DNA from: Bacteroidia bacterium
Lineage (GTDB): Bacteria; Bacteroidota; Bacteroidia; CAIKAF01
Length of the DNA: 52,194 nt
Assembly: GCA_016742095.1 (NCBI GenBank)
Contig: JACVCJ010000025.1
Coordinates: forward strand, 1-52,194
Reading direction: 5' to 3'
The notes under the pieces were generated by a model, which saw only the letters and a program-made list of their open reading frames with translations, was not told the origin of the DNA and ran no database searches. The position numbers were made by a program, and so were the translations under genes. This document shows, one piece after another, positions 35,109-42,153 of the stretch; within the stretch, counting starts at the first letter, position 1; each line of letters starts with the position of its first letter.

Positions 35109-35510
35109 TTATTTTTCTCGCACATAATCCGCCCGATATAGCACACCGCTGGTGTCGGTCAATACCAGCTCCTTACGGGTCAGCCGCGCTATGCGATACG
35201 GTGTCTTGCCCACGATCAGCAGCTTCCGGTCAGGGGACACCGAAAAGAACTCAACCGTTTCCACGGTATCGCCCGCTAACGTGTAGGTCGTGGTCAGGGC
35301 ATCACAAGTCGTCACAATCTTGCTGCAATGCTGAAACCGGAGCTGTACCGCGCATCCGGGACAGTAATCCAGTCCGTTGTAATAGAAATAGGTCATGCGC
35401 CAAGCACCAGCCAGGCTGTCCATGCCGTCTTGTTCCTTGTCGGTGCAGGATACAACCATGACCGCACAATAGGCAACAACAGCCGCCCACATAAGGTGTC
35501 GTTTAAACAT
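35109..35510 (-). CDS. Small lipoprotein with lipocalin-like pattern
   Basis: 133 residues from the ATG at 35508-35510. A lipoprotein signal (AVMVVSC) puts the lipidated Cys at residue 22. The mature part begins with a charged linker, then LAGAWRMTYFYYNGLDYCPGC, QHCSKIVTTCD and repeated beta-strand segments. Four Cys residues suggest two disulphides. The GxW-type start and size fit the small lipocalin-like lipoproteins of Bacteroidota, but this is tentative. A near-identical copy lies at 51861 onwards (94 of 104 aligned residues identical), which is evidence of recent duplication or transfer. Confidence 0.75.
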   Translation of the reverse strand: MFKRHLMWAAVVAYCAVMVVSCTDKEQDGMDSLAGAWRMTYFYYNGLDYCPGCAVQLRFQHCSKIVTTCDALTTTYTLAGDTVETVEFFSVSPDRKLLIVGKTPYRIARLTRKELVLTDTSGVLYRADYVREK

Positions 35511-35694
35511 ATACTTATTGATTAAAAGATTACAAAAGGAAAACCCCGAACAGAGAACCTGCTGGTGAATAAACAGTACGAAAGTTAAAGCATGGAAATA
35601 GTCGAGCGTATCGCTGCTGCGGAGGCTGAATAATGGGACGATATGTAAACGGAGTTGTTGGGACATGATAAAGGCGTGAACCTGACCTCATCCC

Positions 35695-35805
35695 CAACTC
35701 AGGCACTGGTATGCCCATCAGAAAAATGAAGTAAGCCCACGCCCTTGTGGACGCGACTTACAGCCATTGTTTTCTGATGTTTGTGAAATTACCAGTTTCG
35801 AGTTG
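35695..35805. repeat. 111-base nested stem with five concentric helices
   Basis: In the gene-free stretch 35511-36044, five inverted pairs nest without overlap: CAACTC/GAGTTG (35695-35700, 35800-35805), ACTGGTA/TACCAGT (35705-35711, 35790-35796), CATCAGAAAA/TTTTCTGATG (35716-35725, 35770-35779), GTAAG/CTTAC (35731-35735, 35757-35761) and CCAC/GTGG (35737-35740, 35747-35750). All are exact. The outer two resemble the R and L boxes of an integron attC site but deviate from its consensus ends. It may be a single-strand-folding recombination or transfer site, or a structured RNA. Confidence 0.6.
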
Positions 35806-36013
35806 AGAAAACGACTGCTCGCAATGCGATACGCTATGTAGGTACTACGTTATGTTTCTATATGGTTTGTGTTTTGATGAAAGGCAAATATAAGGGAAAT
35901 TCATGCGGGATCAGAAATTATACAGATGCAGAAAACCAAACAGCATTGTTAAATTTTGTAAAAAAAATTGAAGTTCAAAATTTTTTATATTTTTGGGTAA
36001 CGTTTAACCGAAG

Positions 36014-36042
36014 TTGCGCACCCTTAAATTCTTGTACCTTTA
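36014..36042 (+). promoter_or_regulatory. Promoter of the Kir-like gene
   Basis: TTG (36014-36016) and TACCTTTA (36035-36042) fit the Bacteroidota -33 and -7 boxes with an 18-base spacer. The ATG at 36045 follows at once, so the messenger would be leaderless. This decides the start of the gene. Confidence 0.5.
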
Positions 36043-36044
36043 CC

Positions 36045-36611
36045 ATGCATAAAATTTACCTTGAAAGGTGGATGTCAAATACATTTACGTTTGCAGACGT
36101 GAATATATTTGCAACAATCGTCCTTAATTTGGGTTGTGGGTTGCTATTGTTGTTTATTATCTTGTTTTTTCTAAAACCCAGAGTAGACTTTGCAAAAAAA
36201 ATTGTGTTCTGTACGAACGAAGACGGAATTATTGTATATAAATTTAAATTTAGAAACGCATCTGTGTTTATGGCATACGACATCAATATAGAACTGATAC
36301 GTGTAAGGAAAGAAGGGTTTATGAGACGTACAAAAAGAATCACTCTTAAAACAGAGCGAATTACTCACATGGAAAGCCTTTCTCGCTCTCTTATCTTTAA
36401 AAGAAGGCATGGCTTGCATGCAGCACGGACAAAATCAATAGAGCCTCTAAAAGATTTTTTTGCTGATCCCAGTGTGCATCTTGAGTTAAGAGTAACCTTA
36501 AGACATGGCTTATCCGGATTAAGCGCTCAACATAAACATACCTATAAAACTATTGACGTTTTTGAAGAAGGTGATTTTGCCGTAGGCCATTCCTTTGAGG
36601 TTTTAAAATAA
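36045..36611 (+). CDS. Membrane-anchored Kir-cytoplasmic-domain-like protein
   Basis: 188 residues. One transmembrane helix (about 21-43) is followed by a soluble beta-rich domain. Its segments FRNASVFMAYDINIELIRVRK, LHLELRVT-like VHLELRVTLRHGLSG, KHTYKTIDVF and FAVGHSFEVL follow the order seen in the cytoplasmic immunoglobulin-like domain of inward-rectifier potassium channels. There is no pore helix or GYG-type filter, and only one helix. It may be a derived regulatory or effector protein. An open frame extends 61 codons upstream, but the promoter boxes favour this start. It is AT-rich compared with host genes and sits within the element. Confidence 0.5.
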   Translation: MHKIYLERWMSNTFTFADVNIFATIVLNLGCGLLLLFIILFFLKPRVDFAKKIVFCTNEDGIIVYKFKFRNASVFMAYDINIELIRVRKEGFMRRTKRITLKTERITHMESLSRSLIFKRRHGLHAARTKSIEPLKDFFADPSVHLELRVTLRHGLSGLSAQHKHTYKTIDVFEEGDFAVGHSFEVLK

Positions 36612-36712
36612 TGATTTACAACTACTTACAATTCGTTATAATTGACATGAACCATTTAAATTTAGAAATTATGAAAGTAAGATTCAAAGACTGGGAAGAA
36701 GAAGATGACTAA
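36611..36712 (+). CDS. 33-residue peptide coupled to the Kir-like gene
   Basis: The ATG shares its A with the preceding stop (TAATG), the signature of translational coupling. The product starts MIYNYLQFVIIDMNHL and ends FKDWEEEDD: hydrophobic first half, strongly acidic tail. It is followed after 28 bases by a good terminator, so the two genes form a closed transcript. Alternative Met starts at 36647 and 36671 would give 21 or 13 residues. Function unknown; it could be a partner or inhibitor of the Kir-like protein. Confidence 0.4.
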   Translation: MIYNYLQFVIIDMNHLNLEIMKVRFKDWEEEDD

Positions 36713-36740
36713 CCAGTCAAAAGCATGTCAAGCTTTAGAC

Positions 36741-36769
36741 AAGGGCAGTCCGGTAGGGTGCCCTTTTTT
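36741..36769 (+). terminator. Rho-independent terminator
   Basis: AAGGGCA (36741-36747) pairs with TGCCCTT (36759-36765) and is followed by T residues to 36769. It closes the Kir-like operon. Confidence 0.82.
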
Positions 36770-36813
36770 GTTTGGACTAATTTATAAAAAACCACCCCAT
36801 AGGGTGGCTTTTT

Positions 36814-37269
36814 TCATTTCATCCCCTCTACATACGCACACACTACCGCTTCCAGTAGCTTGTCCCAATATGGGTTGCGTAACCGTAGATACTTGTGATA
36901 CGGTACGGTCAACTCCGGCAATAATGCTACTACATGGGCAAACAGGCTTCTTTTGTTCCTGTGATTCCCTGGTGGTAGCGTAGTTCGGAGTACCTGCGTG
37001 GTATACGTGGTAACAGGTATTGTATGCTGTTCTGCTATGCGCTGTATGGTACAGATAAGGCACTCTTTCGTAGGGGAGCTTCTGTCCGTGTGGCGTTGCA
37101 TCAGCGCAATGTGCGTTATACCGTATTCTCGTATGGCGGACGATACCGTGGCTATGGCTGCGGTATTTTTCGTGTGCTGGCTCCGGTCCAGGAGCCGGCC
37201 GTTGCTTAGTACGGCTACGCCCGTGATCCGAGAGCCGGTGCTAATCCCGAGAATGGTAGCGCGGGTCAT
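36814..37269 (-). CDS. RuvC/RNase H-like protein, first catalytic Asp replaced
   Basis: 151 residues from the ATG at 37267-37269. ILGISTGSRITGVAVL (6-21) aligns with the RuvC start ILGIDPGSxxTGxAVL, but the first metal-binding Asp is Ser10. A C-terminal Asp136 in YWDKLLEAVVCAY matches the last acidic position. The overall length is right for RuvC-type resolvases. It may be an inactive, structure-binding relative or use other ligands. It overlaps the upstream 76-residue gene by 29 bases, so both are co-expressed. Confidence 0.6.
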   Translation of the reverse strand: MTRATILGISTGSRITGVAVLSNGRLLDRSQHTKNTAAIATVSSAIREYGITHIALMQRHTDRSSPTKECLICTIQRIAEQHTIPVTTYTTQVLRTTLPPGNHRNKRSLFAHVVALLPELTVPYHKYLRLRNPYWDKLLEAVVCAYVEGMK

Positions 37270-37471
37270 ACTGTTTAATGAGAAAGATAAAAAAGGCTGC
37301 ACGGTTGGTGGTAATCTGCTCCGGCGGTGTTGCCATAACCTTGTCGAGTTTTTCTTTCAGAAAGGAAGCTGGGTATCGCTGTACGTACTTTCTGTACAAC
37401 GGCCAAGCTCCAGGCTCATTGAGCGTATTTGCCAGCATGTGTGCAAATGCATCCTGTTGTGTTGAATCCAT
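37241..37471 (-). CDS. Unrecognised 76-residue protein
   Basis: Begins MDSTQQDAFAHMLANTLNE and has a compact helical middle: YPASFLKEKLDKVMATPPEQ then NRAAFFIFLIKQY. I cannot name the family; a short domain of this YPxxFLxxxL...FxxLIxxY pattern seems familiar from mobile elements, but this is only memory. It overlaps the RuvC-like start by 29 bases in another frame and lies 48 bases downstream of the XRE regulator gene. Confidence 0.6.
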   Translation of the reverse strand: MDSTQQDAFAHMLANTLNEPGAWPLYRKYVQRYPASFLKEKLDKVMATPPEQITTNRAAFFIFLIKQYDPRYHSRD

Positions 37472-37519
37472 AGTGTGGATAAGGTGTTAACGAATAATAC
37501 GTCGAACGACGTTATGTAT

Positions 37520-37798
37520 TTAGTATTTCGTCGTTCGATTCGACGTAGGAGGTTTTTGTGGTTTGGAGCATTCCTGCAGCTGATTCAGGAAATCACCGTA
37601 CAGCGAAGAAGCCTCTGCGTTATAGAGGTTCATCATTTTGAGCAAATTGAGCCCAGTTGGCATAGCATTGCCCCGCTCCCATTCAGTAATCACAGACTGA
37701 TTGTTTATATTGAGGTGTCGCGCCACCTGCTTATACGATAATCCTTTTGCTAATCTATGCCTGCGTAGTTGGTTTGGGTATTTCTTTTTGGTATTCAT
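37520..37798 (-). CDS. XRE-family (Cro/CI) repressor
   Basis: 92 residues from the ATG at 37796-37798. The HTH is LRRHRLAKGLSYKQVARHL then NINNQSVITEWERGNAMP (about 10-48), a canonical lambda-repressor-type fold, followed by a short helix and a disordered tail. It is first of a three-gene run with the 76-residue and RuvC-like genes. A perfect palindrome (37847-37864) sits in its own promoter region, and a near copy lies upstream of the VirD4-like gene, so it probably represses both. Confidence 0.85.
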   Translation of the reverse strand: MNTKKKYPNQLRRHRLAKGLSYKQVARHLNINNQSVITEWERGNAMPTGLNLLKMMNLYNAEASSLYGDFLNQLQECSKPQKPPTSNRTTKY

Positions 37799-37846
37799 AC
37801 ATATCAAACCGTACCATGCACAAACAAGGGCAATAAGATGTATTTT

Positions 37847-37864
37847 TTCGCAGTTGACTGCGAA
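37847..37864. promoter_or_regulatory. XRE operator palindrome O1
   Basis: TTCGCAGTTGACTGCGAA is a perfect inverted repeat, 8 bp per arm around TG. It lies 49 bases upstream of the XRE start and 15 bases from the end of the serine recombinase gene. Read on the minus strand it matches 14 of the first 15 bases of the site at 39768. Confidence 0.6.
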
Positions 37865-37879
37865 CCTGTGGGGATAAGT

Positions 37880-39487
37880 TTATGAAGCACTTACATTTCT
37901 TGTAAGAATATCGTACAGGTGTATCAGATTGCTTTTTATTTGCGCTGCTTGTAGCACGATAGTGTCGTCATCTTTACTACTTTTTTTGGAACTTCGTTTT
38001 GAGAAGAACCCATTCTGGGAAAGGGGTACTGAAAACAGCTCATTCGCCTTGAAATTAAAGGCTCGCTGGGCGGTTCGACTTTTTTCTTTCAAAAGGGTCA
38101 TTCCGCAAGGAAAGGCGAACCATTGTAATGCTAATTTTTGCTCAAATGGGGCTATTTCCCATGTTTTTGCAGGGCTTTTCAGGAATTGCAGTGTTGTGTC
38201 TACTACATTGTCCCAATCCTGTTTATCGCGTTTGTCTATGCGAGAAAGTGCCAAATGCAGTTTCCCGATTTCATGCTCAATTACATCCAACTCCTGCTTT
38301 AAAATGGCATCAGGAATAACGCCTGTATAGTTCTTCTCAATAAGTGTACGCTGCCGCCTTTGGAGTTCTTGAACCTGCTTTTTTAATAGTTCTGTTTCCC
38401 GTTGCTCACGTTCCGTTTTTTCAATAAAGACTTCTTGTACAAATGCATGCAGTTTTTGTTGGTCTTCCTTTGAGTATCGTAGTTTGTCTAATTCGATTTT
38501 AAACAAAGATTCCATGTATTCTTTTTTGTGCATACCGCTTTCGCTTTTGAAACGGTAATAGGCATAGCGTTTATTTCTTCCACGGCTCCAACAGCCGGTT
38601 ATCTTACGTCCGTATTCCGAGATAATAAAGCGGCGCAGCGGGAAATCGGGATTTTCTTTTTGGTATACGAAAGCCCGTCGGGTTTTGCCTGCCAATACTC
38701 GCTGTACCTGATCGAAAGTTTCTTGGCTCACTATGGGGTCAAAAATACCTCTGTAACGTGTTCCGTACTTAACAATCCACCCTGCGTATATTTCAGAGCG
38801 GAGCATGCGGTAAAACAACGATTTTGCAATCGGTTTCCCTGATTTTGTCAGCAGCCCCTCTCGTGTCATCTTGGCGCGTATATCTTCTAATGTTCCCGTA
38901 TACTGCGCTACTTCCTCGAATGTCTTTCGGATTATTGGCGCAAAATGATTAGGCGCGATATTGGATTTTCCTGCAACGCGCACATTGTCGTATCCGTAGG
39001 GGGCAAGAAACACAAAACGTCCCTCTTTTACAGCCTCCTCCATACCGCCCTTTGTTCGTTCCGCACGCATGTCGTTGTCAAACTGGCTGACACTTACAAT
39101 AACATTCTCCATAAACCGCCCTGCGGGTGTATTTTCAAAGTATTCAGTAATGGATTTAATTTCTACGTCATATCGTTTGAGCAAAATTCGTATATAGCTG
39201 TAATCGTCAGATTGTCGGGCGATACGGTCTAATTTATACGTCAAAACTGCCTCAATCTTATTCTTGCGGTTGGTGCAGTAGGTCAGCATTCGCTGTAACT
39301 CTGTTCGAAGCGTAGTTTTTGCACTCTCTCCCTGCTCAACAAAGACTTCTACAATCTCATAATTATGTTTGAGGGCGTATTCACGACAAAGCCGCTCCTG
39401 GGTAACAAGGCTGTTGCCTTCATCTACTTGTTCACGGGAAGATACGCGGGTATAAATAATCGCTCTTTTGAAACGGTTATCCTTCAT
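37880..39487 (-). CDS. Large serine recombinase
   Basis: 535 residues from the ATG at 39485-39487. The resolvase domain starts RAIIYTRVSSREQ with the nucleophile Ser16, and has RTELQRML and YKLDRIARQSDD. The recombinase domain (about 160-270) is followed by a zinc-ribbon-like region (about 290-330) that keeps the KITGCWSRGRNKRYAYY pattern but has lost the usual paired Cys. A coiled coil (about 370-440) follows. It can integrate, excise or resolve DNA. It is AT-rich relative to the host. It is a second recombination system inside the tyrosine-integrase island. Confidence 0.9.
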   Translation of the reverse strand: MKDNRFKRAIIYTRVSSREQVDEGNSLVTQERLCREYALKHNYEIVEVFVEQGESAKTTLRTELQRMLTYCTNRKNKIEAVLTYKLDRIARQSDDYSYIRILLKRYDVEIKSITEYFENTPAGRFMENVIVSVSQFDNDMRAERTKGGMEEAVKEGRFVFLAPYGYDNVRVAGKSNIAPNHFAPIIRKTFEEVAQYTGTLEDIRAKMTREGLLTKSGKPIAKSLFYRMLRSEIYAGWIVKYGTRYRGIFDPIVSQETFDQVQRVLAGKTRRAFVYQKENPDFPLRRFIISEYGRKITGCWSRGRNKRYAYYRFKSESGMHKKEYMESLFKIELDKLRYSKEDQQKLHAFVQEVFIEKTEREQRETELLKKQVQELQRRQRTLIEKNYTGVIPDAILKQELDVIEHEIGKLHLALSRIDKRDKQDWDNVVDTTLQFLKSPAKTWEIAPFEQKLALQWFAFPCGMTLLKEKSRTAQRAFNFKANELFSVPLSQNGFFSKRSSKKSSKDDDTIVLQAAQIKSNLIHLYDILTRNVSAS

Positions 39488-39752
39488 AGTGCCTGTTTTG
39501 GGCAAAGGCTACATCTACTAATAGTATAGCGAGATAGCGCAAGGCGGCTTCTTTGCCCATCGTGTTAGGGTTCGGATAATTACCCAAAGAGGGACAACGG
39601 TTAGCTGTTTTGTTGCTACACAAAAACATCCGTTGCCCCTCTTTGGGTTCAAAATGTGACACAGCTTTTCTTTTGTTTTTGTGTAGCCTTTTCATAGTAG
39701 CAAAAACAGAAGCCTCCGTTAATACCTCCATTCTGCCCATTTTCATATCCAC
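39477..39752 (-). CDS. Small protein upstream of the serine recombinase
   Basis: 91 residues from the ATG at 39750-39752, with further Met codons at 3, 7, 20, 42 and 65. Its stop overlaps the recombinase start by 11 bases. The C-terminal part KEAALRYLAILLVDVAFAQ is a well-formed amphipathic helix; the N-terminal half overlaps a large inverted repeat (39582-39648). The true protein may be only the last 27 residues (from Met65, MGKEAALRYL). I do not recognise a function. Confidence 0.45.
   Translation of the reverse strand: MDMKMGRMEVLTEASVFATMKRLHKNKRKAVSHFEPKEGQRMFLCSNKTANRCPSLGNYPNPNTMGKEAALRYLAILLVDVAFAQNRHYEG
39582..39648. repeat. Large inverted repeat near the recombinase/ATPase divergence
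   Basis: ACCCAAAGAGGGACAACGG (39582-39600) pairs with CCGTTGCCCCTCTTTGGGT (39630-39648), 18 of 19 positions. The loop itself contains TGTTTTGT against ACAAAAACA (about 39606-39628). In addition GCTACACAAAAACA (39615-39628) has an exact inverse TGTTTTTGTGTAGC at 39674-39687, allowing two alternative folds. It lies inside the small gene and 180-250 bases before the VirD4-like start. It could be a transfer origin, a recombination site or an RNA switch. Confidence 0.6.
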
Positions 39753-39767
39753 AGGTAAGTGGATTTT

Positions 39768-39787
39768 TTCGCAGACAACTGCAAGAA
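39768..39787. promoter_or_regulatory. XRE operator-like site O2
   Basis: TTCGCAGACAACTGCAAGAA is an imperfect palindrome sharing TTCGCAG-N-CAACTGC with the inverse of O1. TCCACAGG, also near O1, lies just before it. A -7-like TATTTTG (about 39797-39803) follows, then the ATPase ATG at 39831. Confidence 0.5.
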
Positions 39788-39830
39788 AATCCCTCTATTT
39801 TGGGGAAAAGTATCGGGGTACGCTTGGGAT

Positions 39831-41003
39831 ATGTATGAACCACACAACCCCATTACGTATATCGGTCAGACCACCTGGCGCGGACAGCACAAAACATTCG
39901 GCATTAAAGAACAAGACCGCTTTACCGGCATGTATCTGCTCGGAAAATCGGGCTCCGGTAAGACACATCTGTTACAAACTATGGCGTTATCTGATATACA
40001 AATGGGGCGCGGATTAGCATTCCTCGATCCCCACGGAGATGCTGCCCAGTACCTCCTGAACCATATACCAAAACACCGGCAAGGGGATGTAATCTACTTC
40101 AACCCCTCAGACCTCGATATAGTAAGCGCCTTTAATCCATTGGAAGGCATACCGCCGGCATACCACCATATCGCGGTATCGGGGCTTATCGGTACGTTCA
40201 AACGCATATTTGAGAGTTCCTGGGGAAACAAACTGGAACACGTTATGCGATTTGCGCTGCTCACCCTTATTGCTGCCGAGGGTACCACGCTGCTCGACCT
40301 GCCGCGCCTCCTTACCGACTACACCTACCGCTACGAACTACTCGCCACCTGGATACGCGAACCGCATATACTGAACTTTTGGGAGCAGGAATACGACCGC
40401 CTAAGCAAGTCTGCACAAAATGAGTTAGTCGCGCCCATCATGAACAAAATTGGCATCTTTCGCGCCAATGCACCGCTCCGTAACGTATTTGGGCAGCAGA
40501 CCTCAGATTTTCGTATACAAGAAATCATGGACGGCAAAAAGATACTTATTGCGAACGTATCAAAGGGAACATTGGGGGAAGACACATCACGGATCATGGG
40601 CAGCTTCCTCATGACCTCATTTATGAACGGCGCACAATTTCGAGCGCACCAAAGCGAAGAAACCCGCGTACCGTTCTTTTTGTATGCAGATGAAGCGCAC
40701 AACTTCATATCGGTAGCTATTGCACAAATACTCTCCGAATGCCGCAAGTTTAAGCTGGGACTAATTGCAGCACACCAGTATCTGTCTCAAATGCCAGACG
40801 AAGTACAGGATGCGATGTTTGGAAATATCGGGACCCTTCTGTGCTTCCGCGTTGGTTCTACCGATGCGAGGCGATTAGTCCACGAATTTGCACCCGTCTT
40901 TGATGTACAGGATTTGCTGCACCTGCGGCAGTATCACTTTTATATCAAGCTCTGTATCGACGGAGTGACCAGTATGGCATTTAGTGGGAGGACGATAAAA
41001 TAA
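39831..41003 (+). CDS. VirD4/TraG-type (HerA-FtsK) DNA-pump ATPase
   Basis: 390 residues from the ATG at 39831; an upstream in-frame ATG at 39759 overlaps operator O2 and is unlikely. Walker A GKSGSGKT is at 38-45, FLDPHGD at 64-70, FNPLEG at 101-106 and Walker B YADEAHNF at 285-292. The sensor-like HQYLSQMPDEV is at 315-325. No transmembrane helix precedes the ATPase, unlike most conjugative coupling proteins. It would move DNA during transfer or segregation. No relaxase is nearby. The compact form is reminiscent of Patescibacteria versions, which needs a search. Confidence 0.82.
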   Translation: MYEPHNPITYIGQTTWRGQHKTFGIKEQDRFTGMYLLGKSGSGKTHLLQTMALSDIQMGRGLAFLDPHGDAAQYLLNHIPKHRQGDVIYFNPSDLDIVSAFNPLEGIPPAYHHIAVSGLIGTFKRIFESSWGNKLEHVMRFALLTLIAAEGTTLLDLPRLLTDYTYRYELLATWIREPHILNFWEQEYDRLSKSAQNELVAPIMNKIGIFRANAPLRNVFGQQTSDFRIQEIMDGKKILIANVSKGTLGEDTSRIMGSFLMTSFMNGAQFRAHQSEETRVPFFLYADEAHNFISVAIAQILSECRKFKLGLIAAHQYLSQMPDEVQDAMFGNIGTLLCFRVGSTDARRLVHEFAPVFDVQDLLHLRQYHFYIKLCIDGVTSMAFSGRTIK

Positions 41004-41030
41004 AACCCCCTCCGACCCGAGAGGGGGTTT
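41003..41030. terminator. Bidirectional terminator
   Basis: AAACCCCCTC (41003-41012) pairs with GAGGGGGTTT (41021-41030). It serves the ATPase gene on plus and the convergent small gene on minus. Confidence 0.75.
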
Positions 41031-41050
41031 AATGAAAATAAATCATCACC

Positions 41051-41263
41051 CTACTTTTTCTTCTTATCTAAAGAATCAATAGTTGCACTAAGCGCCTTAT
41101 CCGTCACATCAATAGTTGCACTAAGCGCCCTATCTGTTAAGTCGATAGCTCCTCCAAGAGCTTTATCTAACAGATCAATAGGATCAAACCATGAAGACGA
41201 TGATTTTTGCGGTTCTGAGGTTTTTCCCTCATTGCACGAGCATGAGCATTTACAATTACACAT
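41051..41263 (-). CDS. Cys-rich, tandem-repeat small protein
   Basis: 70 residues. MCNCKCSCSCNEG at the N-terminus gives five Cys in the first ten residues, a probable metal-binding or lipid-modified head. After a Ser-rich linker come tandem 11-residue repeats of the form D-x-TDxALSATI (about 30-62: LDKALGGAID, LTDRALSATID, VTDKALSATID, SLDKKKK). At the DNA level a 33-base unit is repeated. The repeats should form an amphipathic helix. I know no family. It is convergent with the ATPase gene and has its own upstream region. Confidence 0.55.
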   Translation of the reverse strand: MCNCKCSCSCNEGKTSEPQKSSSSWFDPIDLLDKALGGAIDLTDRALSATIDVTDKALSATIDSLDKKKK

Positions 41264-41349
41264 AATTTATTAATTTTATGCCTACAAGGTACAGTATATG
41301 TACTTGTTACTAAAGTCCAACATCAACCGCAAAAGTCCAACATCTTATC

Positions 41350-42045
41350 ATGCCCCCAAGAACAAGCGATGTGTGCCTTTCTGAAAATCAGGTACAAGAA
41401 TTATCAGAACAGATAAAAAGCGTTTTCCGTAGCCGTTCCAATTCAACAGCACCGTTTACTAAGACAAAAGGAAGTCCTGTATACGAAGAATTAAAAGATT
41501 TAATATATACTTATACTGGTGTCTATTTCAGTACATCAACCCTAAGAAATCTTCTTACAGGAAGCCATAATGGGCGTTTTAGAAATGATACTCATAATGC
41601 GCTGACCGTATTCATATTGAAATCCATGAAGAATAATTATGATGAAAATATAAATCCTGATTATCAGCGCATCTTTTGGGGCGTGAACCACAATCTTCCA
41701 CCCGGCGCGTTTATTGAGCGTACCAAAGGGGAATTTATCTCTTGGGAACAATTAAAAAAAGAATTGGACAATAGTGCGATCAACCAATGTCCTCGTATTA
41801 TTCCAGTTGGTTCTCAAGTTGTACTTGCTCCATTTTATGGTAAAGATGATTGGCTTGTTAATATCATTAATACAAAAGGTGAAACCATCGGATCAGTGTG
41901 GATTGGTGGCGACCCGTACAATAATTGGAATCAAGACGGGCTGGTTCGCGTAGGTAAAACGATTAGCGATACGGAATGGGAAGTGTACCAAGTTCTGGCT
42001 CGTTACCCAGATGCCTCATACAGAATTGTAAAATCCTTTGTGTAG
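41350..42045 (+). CDS. Unrecognised 231-residue protein
   Basis: No signal peptide or membrane segment. Two parts are visible: an N-terminal helical region (about 10-95) with ENQVQELSEQIKSVF and FSTSTLRNLLTGSHNGRFR, which looks like a DNA-binding-type fold, and a beta-rich C-terminal region (about 140-231) with GSQVVLAPFYGKDDWLV, VWIGGDP and GLVRVGKTISDTEWEVYQV. The second part could bind a ligand. AT-rich codon use sets it apart from the host genes. It ends in a gene-free stretch with a terminator at 42119. Function unknown. Confidence 0.7.
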   Translation: MPPRTSDVCLSENQVQELSEQIKSVFRSRSNSTAPFTKTKGSPVYEELKDLIYTYTGVYFSTSTLRNLLTGSHNGRFRNDTHNALTVFILKSMKNNYDENINPDYQRIFWGVNHNLPPGAFIERTKGEFISWEQLKKELDNSAINQCPRIIPVGSQVVLAPFYGKDDWLVNIINTKGETIGSVWIGGDPYNNWNQDGLVRVGKTISDTEWEVYQVLARYPDASYRIVKSFV

Positions 42046-42118
42046 TTTGACTTTTTGTATCGAAAATGATTTACTTTAAACGTCGCCTCCGTCAGGACAA
42101 GACATTTACATTACACAG

Positions 42119-42153
42119 CCCCTTTTGACCTGAATAGGTAAAAGGGGTTTTTT
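42119..42153 (+). terminator. Rho-independent terminator
   Basis: CCCCTTTT (42119-42126) pairs with AAAAGGGG (42140-42147), followed by six T. It ends the 231-residue gene transcript. The remainder of 42046-42339 shows no gene. Confidence 0.8.

Noticed and set aside
35695-35805. A true integron attC site with cassettes
   Set aside because: The end boxes deviate at the R and Y positions and no integron integrase or second attC is present, so only the outline resemblance is reported.
41082-41145. Short direct repeats as a CRISPR array
   Set aside because: They encode in-frame tandem peptide repeats without spacers, and no cas gene is present in the window.
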